From Hyparrhenia diplandra (lineage: Eukaryota > Streptophyta > Magnoliopsida > Poales > Poaceae): a DNA stretch of 64,000 nucleotides. The notes beneath the pieces were generated by a model that made no database searches, was not told the DNA's origin, and was given only the letters and a program-made list of their open reading frames with translations. This document shows, piece after piece, positions 9,992 through 21,878 of the stretch; the stretch's first letter is position 1, and each line of letters opens with the position of its first letter. The stretch is from positions 1 to 64,000 of the forward strand of contig JADLZK010009248.1 of NCBI GenBank assembly GCA_015847255.1, given 5' to 3'. Made by a program: the position numbers and the translations under genes.

Positions 9992-12433
9992 CTAGTATAT
10001 TGCCCGTGCTAACGCTACGGTGGTATCTAGAAAAAAATCTGATGAAACAAATATAAATTCACAAAGAAATGACAATGACATTGATATTCTCTATAGCCGA
10101 AATAAGTCTCATATTTTGGTTTTTTAGCAATCAAAATATTTTTCCAGTACAAACTTGATCCATCGGAACTCAGAAGGTACAGTTTTCTATAGTAGTTACC
10201 AAAATATTTTGATTTGATATCAATGTCATAAGGCTATGATCCTATTTTAGATGAAACACATCCCAAAATAGCAAAACATGCGAGAGAAAAATGCTTGCCT
10301 TCTCAAAGTGTTGGTGTCAACCTCGAGACCTTGAGGTAAAGCTCCTAGAAGAATGTAGCTTTGAGCTGTGTTGCTAGAAACCTGAAATATCTACCATATA
10401 CATAAAAAAACAAATTATCATTGCTAAGTATGCCAAGTAGAAAAGAGGAAGCAGAGTGGTTTGCTAATCAAACAATTAGTATACTGATACTTGATAAGCT
10501 AATCATCAAACAATAAGCACAAGCTTAAGAAGGCTACATGCCACAGAATTAAGGTTTAAACTATACCTTTGTCAAGGAGGTGTTTGGTCATCGTTATTTG
10601 TAGCATTCCTATAGAAAAGTTGCAGAAACTACAATTTTTAATTCGCTAAAGGAGTGAGCCGGCCTTTCCTGTTTGTAAGCAGCAACTGAAGAGTGACTCA
10701 AGCACCACTACAGTCAGAAAGCTTCGTACCATCATAATGTAGTGGTATCTACAAAGAAAAGAAAAATAATCAGAAGAAACAGTATATGCCAGAAAAGATG
10801 AGTCAGTGGAATCGATGCAAACAAAGCTCCAAACTTTCCTGGTTTGGAAAAACAAATATCATCAGCAATGCAATGTCTAATAAAAGAAAACAAATATCAT
10901 CAGCAATGCAATGTCTAATAAAAGTCAGTAAACCAAGTTACCAATCATGAACCTGCAGATATTTGTACTACTCTCCGGCTGCCAATACACGTCAATGCAA
11001 GCAAAATCCAATATCCTCTCTGTAAGCAAAACAAAAAAAAATCATAATGCATATTACAGGGAGCCTTGCACATTCTGATGGCTGGGAACCTTGCTTCTGT
11101 TTACGGTGCCCAACAGCCTTTGATGACATAGACCTCTAATGAGCAGGAAGGGAGCCAAGCCGGACGCGCAGGACCTCCATCCCTTGCGCAGCCGCTGCCG
11201 CGAAGCCTTGTGCAGCCACCGTAGGGATATCGCGCGCTGCCGCTTTGCTCAAGTGGCCACCGCGGAGCATCGCGCCGTCGCTGTCGGGATCTCGCGTGCC
11301 GCCGTCGCGGAGCCTCACGTGTCCGCCTTCGGGATGCTCCGGCCGCGACCTCACCGCAACGGTTCGCTGGTCTGCGCCGCCCTTCATGCTCGACTCCGCG
11401 GAGGCCACATGATATCGTGGAGTCCGGCGCTACCTCGCCACAACAGATCGCCGGTCCACGCTGCCCTCCCTGTCCCTGGTTGACACCGTGGGTGGCGTAA
11501 CGTACTGGAGGCAGTGGGAGGAGGAGGCACCATGAAGGGGGCAAGAGCGTGGCGGCGGGCCGGCGGCGGCATTGCAGACGAGCGGAATCCTATGCCGGGA
11601 GACGGGTGGAAAGTGGAACGTCCCCGCTGATTTCGCGCGATGGGTCGCCCACGTTCTTCTCTTTTTCTCGCGAGGCGGATGGACGAATGACACATCTAAT
11701 CTGGATCGTTGATGGACGAATGAGTAATGAGAGAGAAGGTTAAGAAATAATTTTGGTTTTTTATTTGAATGAATTTGAATGGAGACAAGTTGGTGCATTA
11801 GTAGGGTAGATTTGAGTTTCACTTTTCCACCTCTTTTCCCATGTTTATCGGTTACTTAACATGCTTACAACACGGATATATATACTTCTTATATTTGTTC
11901 GTACATCACGTCTCATTCTTCTACACTCTATTCCTCTCAATTCAATGAATAAACAATGATAAAAATACAAACCATTTTTTTAATACAAGCCTTTGTCATA
12001 TGGCGATGTCTTCCATCTAAAAGAATCACCCATTAGAATATGTTCTCTCTTTTTTTTTGACCGAATGAATAAAAGAATATGTTCTTTTATCCATGAGAGT
12101 TTTAGAATTGACTGTAAATTCTGCATCAATTATCTCAAATTCTCATAGAAACACGTGAAAAAAAATCTATTGCATTCCCGCGGGAACGCGCGGAGAATCC
12201 TCCTGTTACAGATGTCCAAGCTTAATAATTTTTTCATTATACTCGGTTCAGATACTTCATTTCAAACAACTTGGCACTTTGGTCTTCAAAAATAGTTGTC
12301 TATACTCAATACACTGGTACACCTTTCTACAATAAGCTACACGATCGTGCAGAGATGATATCATAAAATTTTCTCTTATGATCATTGCATTGTTTCTTAA
12401 TTCCCGCAGCAACGCGGGGGGAGATTCCCCTAG
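9992..12433. mobile_element. Helitron-derived segment(s), two opposite 3' termini
   Basis: At the right edge the plus strand has a hairpin (CCCGC-AGCAAC-GCGGG, 12403-12418) followed after 11 bases by CTAG at 12430-12433 and then T: the classical Helitron 3' end. At the left edge the minus strand reads a hairpin (CCGT-AGCGTTAGC-ACGG), then GCAATATA, then CTAG at 9995-9992 and T. So two termini point outward, and at least two elements or a rearranged one are present. A degenerate hairpin lies at about 12177-12194. The 5' (TC) ends were not found. A GC-rich block at 11100-11750 could be a captured gene fragment, but I recognise no protein. No Rep/helicase frame is present, so these are non-autonomous. 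Confidence 0.55.
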
Positions 12434-12474
12434 TACTAATACTAATATACAAGTCCAATTGAAATGTTGATGTT

Positions 12475-12659
12475 GGGTGTGTTTAGTACCCGAAAAATTT
12501 CACGATAGTGGTTGTGTTTAAAAGATTCGTCTCACAAAGTAAATTCAAACTGTCCAATTAGACATTTTGTTTACCTACATTTCATACTTTGTACATGCAT
12601 CCAAAAATTTGATGTGAAGGAAAATTCTGTGACAGAAAGTTGAGGAACTAAATACAGCC
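12475..12659. mobile_element. PIF/Harbinger-type MITE, 3-bp duplication
   Basis: Ends GGGTGTGTTTAGTACC and GGAACTAAATACAGCC are imperfect inverted repeats, flanked by GTT at 12472-12474 and 12660-12662. The interior (AAGATTCGTCTCACAAAG, TGATGTGAAGG) is shared with the element at 49545-49814. Confidence 0.65.
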
Positions 12660-12662
12660 GTT

Positions 12663-13246
12663 GATGCATGGAATATTGGAATATGACATAAGAGGAACAC
12701 AAGCCTGAGTAAAACTGCACTTGCAATAGTCAGCCCTGCAGTTGGTACTACTCCTAAAAACATATGAGTCCAGACTCCAGACCAACATCTGCTGACAACT
12801 GCAAAATTTGCAGAACTCACACTTTTGGTAACCCGCTACTACTCAAGCCAACAATGACAGAACTATAAAAGGTAAACAACACTAAATTCAAATTAGAGCC
12901 TATGGAGTGCTTTACAACACCTACAGTTTAAGACCATTTCCATATGCTTGGTTAAGGAATAACTATAGCCAACACATGGCCTAACGTGTTTCTCCAAATA
13001 CTAAGCAAAAGTTATAACCTATCTCTTCAACTCCTCTAATCCACCTCTAGGTATCTCCCCAAAATATACACGCCTAGCGAAAAAGGTACATCGAGAGGAG
13101 ACATCCAGGAGTCATGGTATGAGAAGAGGTGCAACTTGCAGGAGCTTCTGAAAACATATTCTTTTCCACACGTATATCAGCACCTCTCTCTGATTCACTG
13201 GGACAAAAAGGTGTGATGGTCAACCCACAGAATAGGTAAACCATGG
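12663..13246. other. Translocator 3' UTR and downstream spacer
   Basis: AT-rich; probably carries the 3' UTR of the minus-strand translocator gene. No other feature seen. Confidence 0.4.
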
Positions 13247-16200
13247 TTATCTGTTAATGAAGCTGCCTGTTTGGGTCCGTGTAACATAGGAGAGGCGTGC
13301 AGAAGGGATCAAAGGGGCTTCCTCATCAACTGCTGCAGCTTCTGATGCCAGGCCTCCTACTACAGTCCCATCATTGTTGTCCATGGAATTGTCAGGCCTG
13401 AATATACTTACAGACTTCTTGTCCTGCACATAGAATTAGAAAGCAATCATTTACCACTTGCATAAAACATGAAAATCTAAATAATTTGTTAAGGATGTAT
13501 ATAAGTTGTATTCATGACAGACAAACGGCATAAGTTTAAAATGGTCAATCTACACTTACGGAAACCTATGTTGAAGAAACAAAAAAAATGCATGTTACTC
13601 CCTCCGTTCCAAATTATAAGTCGTTTTGACTTTTTTTTGGTACATCCATTTTGCTATTCATATCTAGATACATAGCAAAACGGATGAACAAAAAAAAAGT
13701 CAAAGCGATTTATAATACTCCTTTGATGGGATCATGTATCTTAATATAAGATGGTCTTTAGCAGAGTAGGCTTAAAAAGAAGCTGAAGAAGCTGGAGATA
13801 AGAGAGGTCATGCGTGCATTGAACTTCTAGGAGACCATCAGGTTCTATGCATTTCATTTCAGAGGCGAGTTATGTTGAGTAATGCTGTAGCTAGTAATGA
13901 TTGCATGAGCAGGTCTGCTACAGATTGACTTAAAACTGCTGCAGAACCTTTCATGTCCTATCACAATGCATATGAACTGGGGCAATGTCTCTAGAACTCC
14001 AAAAGAAATAAAGGGAGAAGAAGAAGCAACTCTAGTTCAAAACCTTTTATGCCCAGTGTTTACAACATAATGCTCATGGGCTCATGGCTGGGCCAAGGTG
14101 GTAGAGATTTTTCCCAACAGCAGTGTTTTAAGCACAATGAAAACGAAGTTTAGAGAACTAAAAGGTGATGAAAGTCAAACATGGAACAACACTCATCTCA
14201 CTTATTTCTTTGAAACACTGATAGATGTAAAATCTCTCCAGATAGGCACAATAAACAAGGGGAGTACTAAGAAACGTTAAAAAATAGCAGCAAGGAACTT
14301 ATACCAACCTTTGTAGCCCTGTCAGAATTACTATCTGCTGGAAGCTGGTTTGCTTTGACATCTTTCATCTTCAAATAATTGTACAGGACAACACCGAGAG
14401 CGCTACACATAAAATTGTGCTAGTTAAGGAAACGAATTATGACAGGCATACATAATATAAAATATCAACATGTTGTTCAAGATGCGAAAGAACAACTACA
14501 TAATTACCAACTGCGTATCCAATTATGTTGAGACTTGTAATAATGGATTCAGGGAAGATAATAGTTGAGAGAGCAATAAGTATCCAGTCCTTCAGAACAC
14601 CAGCAACTCGAATGGTGACAGCTCCGGTTCTTCCAATAACTAAGAATATGGATATGTTCAATGCGAATGCAGAAAGCGCATTCAGGAAAAATATTGAATA
14701 GTTGAACTGAATTTGAGACACGTCCATTTCTGGCTTTTCCAGCAAATACCATGGAATAAACAGGAAGATGAAACTGCATAAAAACAATACAATCAATAAA
14801 CATCAAGCAGGAAAAATGGAAAGGTATATTTTAGAACGTGAGATAGTTAGCTTAATTTTAAAATGAATTGTGTTACAGTCCTAAACCAGAATGCCTGCAC
14901 TGAAAAAAAATTATTCAAGGATATCTTTTAGTGCAGGTATTCAGTCGTTCAGACTGTAACCTAATTCATTACTATGCCATCACTCATTTAATCTATCACA
15001 AAATTGAGATATCTGAATTGCCACAATCAGTTCATTTTGTACCCAACTTAGACTGATTTATGCATGTCATTGGATTTTGAAAGATGAAGATAATACTGCA
15101 AAACAATGCCATAATTAAGTCAATACGAGAGCATGGTAGCACAATTATCATATCATTTAACCATGTTTCGATGAATGTGTCCCGGAAAGCACAGAGATAG
15201 TACATCAAACTATCATCACAGAAGAAATTCAGCTAATAAGCCTTAGAATAAACTTGACTAGCGATTTATAACTTATCAAATGAAGGAAAGAAAAAAAAAA
15301 ACGCCAAGAAGCACAATAAAAAAGATAAATAACTGTGTATTTATTTATAATTTACAGTAAGTCTTAGGTATGATCTCTTAATCAAGGATACATTCAAAGT
15401 AAAGTGTCCTTTCAAAGCACCTCTGAGAAGATTCACATGGGGAACAGTCTAGTAAAACCTCGGCACTACAGTACTTTGGCATTGTGATTTGAAACCTCAA
15501 GCAAATGGGATCTTATGTTCATTGACAACTATTTTTTTAAGAAAAGAATAACAGTGAAAGCACCTCTTGACTTTAGATCATTCATTAATATTGACAACAT
15601 ATATTGAACTCAATCATCAAAGCTGCAGAAGGCTCCATAAGGAAATCAATATACATTACAAACTACCTCTTTTCCAATCCAAATTGAGGTATTTAAAAAT
15701 TGAGGCATGCGCCTTAGTGGAGTCCAACATATGCTTCAAAGATCACTTTGAGGATAATCAAAACAATGAGCACAAAAGTACAGTTACACTATGTACTGTT
15801 ATAGGAGAGCCAGTTAAACTACAGAAATGTTTCCAATTACAATATAGGTTACAAAAGTAGCTACAAAGTCCTAGCAATCATCTACACTGCACATATAAAA
15901 CTTCATAGTGGAGCCTTTGTCAAGGAACAGGTTAAACCAACACAATCATAAACGCTAAACAAAATACCAGCAATATTCATTCACTTTAGGACATCAGTGC
16001 AATGAGCCCAAGTGTAACTGTATAGATTTTTTGGAACACAGAAAATCATAGTTAATGATACCATATCACAATGACTACTAAACATAGCTAACTTCTTGAG
16101 ATTATAATAACTATGCATTTTCAAGGCTTTATCAGTGAAGCATTTTCAGATTTTCTTCTGGTAAAAATAATCTGTAAAAATATCATAATATAGCAAAAAT

Positions 16201-18629
16201 ATCACTAAACGGTCCTTGTCAGAAATTATATCAATGAAGAGAGCTTTTAGAATATCAGAATAAGTTTCTAGTACCTGCAAGGAGCTATGTAATACAAGCT
16301 TGTAATAGGATTCAGGGTTAAGCCCTTCTTTTGGAGAAGGACCTGAGTTAGGACCAGCCTGAGGGCTTCCGCAAAGATACCAGTTACTTGGTATAACGTT
16401 CCAATCACATTAAAGTGGATCTCGCCATAAGATGAAACTACAACACCAACACTAACCAATACCATGTTCAAGAAGAGATCCCATCTTAATTTGTCAGTAC
16501 CACATAAAACAGCCATTATAAACGTTGCTACAGGCACTGCATTTTAAAGAAACTTGAGTGAGTATCTACTGTATAAGCTCATGGATGAATCTATGCAAAG
16601 TAACATAGAGGGAGTAGCATGTGGACGCACTCAAGGCCTTGAGCATCTGAATGAAAGCCACAGAAATATACAAGTATGCCGTGTTGCCAAACCTGAAAAA
16701 GGGCCATCAAAATCGATGGGAGAATTATAAGGGAAATATGTGTTTTGCACATCTCATTTAAGAAACTCTAAAGGAGCACAGAGAACATGCACAACAAGGC
16801 ATACTAATGGGAAATTCGTGAAGTGTAGTTCAATACTAATGCCAGAAGCTAATGAAGCTATAATTGTACAGGACTCAATTTTCAGACCAAGGATTGCACT
16901 GCAAGGTGTGATCTAGGTCACATACAGAGAGAGGAGTAAGTCTTTTTGAGTAAATCGGGCGTGTATTTTGTCGTTGTTGTGAAGTTTGTGCTTTTATAAA
17001 ATTCTGGAATAACAAAATGCTGCATCAATGCATTTCTTTACTGATGCTGTGCCTTTGGTAAAATTATGAATTAAAGCAACCATATCAAGCAAAAGTCCAT
17101 AATGGAGCACTCCTGCATCTAGCCCAATAATGGAGCATTGCATCCATACAGCAAGCTAGCATAAAGAATCCTGCTACTAAATTTCACCCACAATAACATT
17201 AACAATTTATATATTGTTATATTATTCTAGCCATTGGTATACCATACTACCAGCTACCAGATAAATGGTTCAAAAACGTATGCCCATAAAAAAAAATTTG
17301 AAACTCAATTAGACCTGCAAGCAACTCATTAGCAACAGTGCAACAGAAATCAGACAGCAGCACTGCAAGTATCATACTGTTTGCGCATGTTTATAATCAA
17401 TTTATATAAGATGTTTTACCATTTCATGCATGCTTGAAAAGGCATATTTTGAATTTTGATACAGGAAAGTTTTATACACGTCCTTGCAACATATAAGAAA
17501 TGAAAGATCAAGACCACATTGTAAACATTTAGCTTACCACAGACTTGAAGCGAAGAAGGCACTAATTGGAATTACACATGTGGCATATCTGCATTAAGAG
17601 GGGCAACTGACTAAGAGTCAGACTTATACATGTAGAAAGGGAAGAAGTGAATGTTCTTACATATGGAAAGTCATCTTGACAGGTGCAACAACCTGCAATA
17701 CAAATAACAAATTATAGAAAAACAAAATCTATCAGCTCCAGAAAAGTAAATAACATTACCAGAGAGCCTAACAATCTAAACAAAGGATAGCAATCATAAT
17801 GTTATCCAGGTTCTTTCACAATAGCAATGATTACTTGAAATAATAATTTACAGTCACTTGGTTGAAACAGGAACATCATAAGACTAAATAAAGGAAAATG
17901 TAGCAGAGAAGCCAACCTTGAAAACTCGGACAAGGAAGAATGTCACGATTCCAGAAAACGCCATGTGAATCATTGTAAGCGTGATAGGGAAAGGGAATTT
18001 GAAGTACTTTGGCGAAAGGACCCACTGCAGTCAAAAAAAAAAAATAGAGCATTAATTTCACAACCAAAGTCCAGATGAATTAAAAATTGATAGCATATAA
18101 CTCAAAATGCCTGAAGATTTCTGACTAAGTGTTTTTAGCACGCCAAGTCCTCTTGGAAATATGCTTAGAGGCACATTGTACCACAGCTTACTGATAGTGA
18201 CAGTACGCTGTAGGAAAAAACCGGTTCACCTTACAGCGATAGCTACAGCTTTAAGGATACAAATCAAACGTTGCAATAGACAGTTCGCCAAGCTAATAAT
18301 CCTAATAAATAATATGCCCAGTCAGAGTAGAACCCGTGATATCAGAATCACATGAACCACATTACACGCAAAACACTAAACCTGCATTAAATGCTTCGCA
18401 AATCAGCTGGATTTGGGGCAAAATGGACATCAGTTTTCACCAGCCACTACACAACGAGTGCTACCTTGCTTCACCACCACTCTACCGCAATGGAAAACAT
18501 AGGGGCGCGCGGATAAACCCGCATTGGAAGGAAGCAGAGCCCTACTTTGTTGAACAGGATGACGCCCGACGAAAGGCAGATGTAGATCAGCAGGTAGAGG
18601 TAGGTCAGCACGAGCTGCCTGCTGATCAT
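13247..18629 (-). CDS. Sugar-phosphate/phosphate translocator-like protein (TPT/DMT family), nine exons
   Basis: Multi-pass membrane transporter of the plant KT/KD-type group (Arabidopsis At3g17430/At1g48230 relatives), probably in endomembranes; substrate unknown. Exons: 18629-18546, 18024-17917, 17692-17661, 17588-17538, 16692-16631, 16536-16275, 14773-14508, 14402-14309, 13423-13247. Translation gives YLLIYICLSSGVILFNKW, then VAFIQMLKALMPVATF, GTLYQVTGIFAEALRLV and GRTGAVTIRVAGVLKDW, all hallmark segments, with about ten hydrophobic helices and a cytosolic tail ending with EEAPLIPSARLS. The start at 18629 matches relatives; an upstream in-frame ATG at 18752 would add a poorly conserved alanine-rich extension. 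Phases agree throughout except exon 8, which is one base short near its 5' edge (about 14394-14400). The conserved ALCGVVLYNY becomes readable if one base is added. That is probably an assembly error. Confidence 0.93.
13598..13728. mobile_element. Stowaway-like MITE in translocator intron 8
   Basis: The left end CTCCCTCCGTTCCAAATTAT follows TA. The interior is a near-palindrome (GTCGTTTTGAC...GTCAAAGCGA). The right terminal repeat is eroded, so the end is approximate. Confidence 0.65.
14872..14960. repeat. 89-bp imperfect hairpin in translocator intron 7
   Basis: GTTACAGTC at one end pairs with GACTGTAAC at the other, and TGCCTGCACT pairs with AGTGCAGGTA further in, leaving a loop of about 25 bases. 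Probably a tiny foldback MITE remnant. No evidence that it is transcribed as a regulatory RNA. Confidence 0.5.
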
Positions 18630-19043
18630 CTTCGCCGCCGCCGCGCCCCCAACTCGCCGCTCGGGGATGGCGGCCGCTGGTTGGACGGCGAGTGGCTGGC
18701 CGCTGGCGGCTCCGGGGAGGTGGATGCGGAGACGTCGGCTGGAAGGAATCACAGATCCGGGGGGATGGAAGCGGAACGAGAGCGGCAGGGGATGTCGGTC
18801 GGGCGAAAGGGCGAGGGCTAGTGCGGTGGGTTTCGAGATCCGCTTGGCCGTTGGATGGGGATCTGATGGATATGGCGGGATTGATCACCCTAACGCAAGG
18901 ATCAGTGTGCTCCTGTGTGACTGTGTCTGTTGAACAACAAAGATATGACGGAGAATAGTTAAAGACTACCACGCATGATTAGCATCTACGCTAATATAAA
19001 AATGCACTCATTGTTTTTGGTTTTTCTATTCGTCTGTTTCGTA
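18630..19043. other. Translocator 5' leader and promoter region
   Basis: GC-rich up to about 18870 (probable leader), then AT-rich. No separate gene supported. Confidence 0.4.
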
Positions 19044-19134
19044 GTCCCTCTGTCCCTATATGTTTGTCTCTAGAAAACCGTGTTTTCCTCACAAACACGC
19101 TTCCCGGACGACACACATAAAGGGACGGAGGGAG
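19044..19134. mobile_element. Short Stowaway-like MITE or remnant
   Basis: Left GTCCCTCTGTCCCTATATG and right AAAGGGACGGAGGGAG are inverted ends only 91 bp apart, bounded by TA on each side. It is shorter than usual, so probably internally deleted. Confidence 0.65.
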
Positions 19135-19195
19135 TAGTTCACATGTCAATTCTATTCATCTAATCAAATGCATTCAAAATATTCTAATTTTGCTT

Positions 19196-19557
19196 AAGGC
19201 TTCTCCAGTGGTCTTGGCAAACCGACTCACACTCCTACGTGGACGCTGAATGAGTCGATTTAACGAATGGAGAACATCGACTCGCGGCGGACAAACACAC
19301 GAGTCGACTCAACATCCTGAGTCGGTTCATCGAAGTAATAAACGAATAGATCGTGCCGCGCAGCCCTTGGCGGTAGCTGGCCCTCACCTACGCCTCCGCT
19401 CGGACTGACCCTGCCGTGCGGGCCCTTGGCAGGATTGAATCGACTCGTTGTTGGAGAACAATGAATCATCTCGTGAATCGATTCAATCTGTTGTACGCGT
19501 GGCCCTTTTTTTATTCGTTGTTTATTCACTGAACCGATTCACCGCTGGAGAAGCCCT
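19196..19557. mobile_element. Tourist-like MITE with TTA duplication
   Basis: Ends AGGCTTCTCCAGTGG and CCGCTGGAGAAGCCC are inverted repeats; TTA occurs at both outer borders, as in PIF/Harbinger Tourist elements. The interior repeats ACTCATTCGAC-like words and includes GAATCGATTCA-type short palindromes. Confidence 0.7.
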
Positions 19558-19559
19558 TA

Positions 19560-21233
19560 CTGCCTTACCTGGTATTGCTCGATAGTGGCCTCTAATAAGG
19601 CACCGATAACTTTTACATCTTTCGTATTTATACAGCCTAAATTTCAACATGTAATGTGCTGTAAAACAGATGATATCTAAGAAATTCTTCCAACCATCTT
19701 ACTTTTCAAAACACTTAGTTAACTTCGGCACTTTTTCATTTTCATTTTTCATTCATGTTTTCTAGTACTCCAATGCTTTTATTTTTCTACGTACTCCCTT
19801 TGATCCAAAAAGGGTGCAATTCCGATTTGAACCAGGTAAAAAAAAATAAGTTTAACTAAGTTTATATAAAATAAATATCAACAACCATATCCAAATAGGT
19901 CACCTTTGGAAATAGACAATCAGTAGTGGTGCGAGGATGACAGCCACTATGACCTGCACGGTGGGGAAAAAAAATCATTGTTGTTTTTTCGCCCCACGGG
20001 CCTTTGCACCGATGGCGAGATATTCTAGTTTTTTTTTTTTTTTTTTTTTTTTTTTTGAAATTCTAGGTTTGAGGAACATGGCGGTGTACATACATACATG
20101 TTCTAATTCCTTAATTCTTTTTTGGTTTCTCAGAATTGATGGGTTAAGCCATGACTTCCTCATCTATCATGAAACAATATAATTATCATACTGATGTAAA
20201 GATCATTTCACCAAAATTCATAGGACAGGCTTACGATCGATGCACTACCTTATCTAGTCCCTCACACAATAAACACCTCCGATGATCCGATCCTTGGTCT
20301 TTCCGTCTGTGTGCAACACTGGTGGTTTTCCGGATGAATAACGTCAGCCATGTTTCACGGTTCATTCATACAGTCATACACCACCGAATCTAGTCAACAA
20401 ACTATAACATATAAATAACTCATGTTCATGCCTAACTCAGTATATTATTACACTACACGACGACGTGCAGTGGTGTTATATTAATCGGTTTTGACACCAG
20501 GAGACGAGGTTGTTACATTAAATTTGTTATCGCACAAGTAAACTAAACACCAAGAGTCAGTCAGTCTTAGACAGTGTCCAGTCATCGATAACCCTGGGGT
20601 TTCTCCGCAGCACATTACGCCAACCGGCTCTGAAGTCTGAACCAGAGCGAGACCAGAGAGGCAGCTGATAGCAAACTCAGAGAAACCTCCCGGCCGGCAG
20701 CAGAAGTGGAGTGACGTCGCGTGCGCAGAAGTCCACGACCACGGCCTTCCTCGCATCGCATAGTTAACGTCCGCGCTGAGCCAAAGCGACCCGCTAACCG
20801 TTCCACGTAAGTTAGCGAGAAGAAAGAGCGACCAGTAATCGCACTCGTACCGGCCCCGTCACGCTCACCACTCTCTCGTCCCGTTGGTTTTCAAGTCGTC
20901 GTGACTCGTGATCGCTGCCTCGCTATGACTAGGACGACTTGACCTGGAAAAAGAATATATAACAAAGCTACTAAATCACATTTTCGCCACTCGCGTAACA
21001 TTTATTTATATATAATAATTATTATAAATTATATACTCTACTTATATTAGTTTTCTAATCAAAACAGTGCCATTGGACCGAATCGGAGTCGTGTCGACCA
21101 GCCCCGGCGCTCTGTGCGTATAAGAACCGCCTCGGGTACGGGACCGGAGCCGTGTAGAGCTCAGCAGCAATCGGGACCAGACCACAGAGAGAGCGGACGC
21201 GCGGCGTCGATCCATCTCCGGACTCCGCCGGTC
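19560..21233. other. Intergenic region and promoter/leader of the 14-1-1-like gene
   Basis: Mostly AT-rich to about 20480, then mixed. A half Stowaway-type end (CTCCCTTTGATCC) is near 19795. The last 150 bp before the ATG at 21234 are likely leader. No other gene is supported. Confidence 0.4.
20022..20066. repeat. 28-base T run bounded by ATTCTAG direct repeat
   Basis: ATTCTAG at 20022-20028 is followed by about 28 T and then ATTCTAG again at 20060-20066. This looks like an insertion reduced to little more than a retroelement poly(A) tail on the minus strand. Confidence 0.6.
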
Positions 21234-21878
21234 ATGGCGGTGGTGGTTCATCAGCACCACATCAAGGCACCGGCGCCGACGACGTGGTTTCTCGTCAACG
21301 TTACGCCGCCCCCGGCACCGAGGGAGGGCGGTAGGAAGGCCGTGCTGGCCTCCTACTCGCCGCTGCTCCTGTCGCCGTCGGGGTGGCAGGACGAGAAGAA
21401 GAGGAACAAGGACGACGACGATGAAGCCGACCGCGCCGACGGCGGAGGCCTGCCGGCGTCGCCGAGGATCACCTGCATGGGACAGGTCAAGGGGAGGAGG
21501 AGGAGGAAGGGGTGCTCGAGCGCGCGCAGACCGGCGCCGCCGAGGGACTCGCGGCACCGCAGCGCCGGCGCTGGCGGCAAGGTGGCGAATCTCGTGCTCG
21601 GGTTGTTCGGGATGGGGCGGAACGCCAGGACGACGTCGCGTGCGTGCGCCAAGGTCAGGGACGTACCGCGTGCTGGCACGGCATCCGTGCCGGGGAGCAC
21701 TCGTGGTGTCCGTCGCGGTGCGGCCGTGGCCGCGGTGGGCGTGTTTGATCCGCCGCTGCCGGTGGTGAGGCGGCCGGCGACTGACGACAGCGCGCCGAGC
21801 CTGTGGGAGCGCCGGCGCGGCGGCGGCAGGGCCCTGGAGGGTCTTCAGCTGATGACGCAGATCGCTGCAGCTGCTTGA
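21234..21878 (+). CDS. Small basic plant protein, syringolide-induced protein 14-1-1-like
   Basis: Intronless frame of 214 residues starting at ATG 21234; the 40 codons upstream in the same frame look like leader. The diagnostic segment is SPRITCMGQVKGRRRRKG at roughly residue 76-94, as in the plant family named after the soybean syringolide-induced gene 14-1-1, followed by the C-terminal motif PSLWERRRGGGRALEGLQL. The rest is low-complexity and rich in Arg, Ala, Pro and Gly. Function is unknown for the family; some members respond to elicitors, which is the only hint of role. It stands alone between the translocator and the UGT. The coding call rests on motif order, a strong GC-rich frame and a sensible length; family name moderately sure. 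Confidence 0.7.
   Translation: MAVVVHQHHIKAPAPTTWFLVNVTPPPAPREGGRKAVLASYSPLLLSPSGWQDEKKRNKDDDDEADRADGGGLPASPRITCMGQVKGRRRRKGCSSARRPAPPRDSRHRSAGAGGKVANLVLGLFGMGRNARTTSRACAKVRDVPRAGTASVPGSTRGVRRGAAVAAVGVFDPPLPVVRRPATDDSAPSLWERRRGGGRALEGLQLMTQIAAAA

Noticed and set aside
14872..14960. miRNA precursor
   Set aside because: The hairpin is short with a large loop and mismatched arms and lies in a MITE-rich intron; nothing supports a mature small RNA.
18336..18972. Plus- and minus-strand frames around the translocator first exon
   Set aside because: Only the segment 18629-18546 fits the transporter's first helix and splices in phase to exon 2; the rest is leader or intron.
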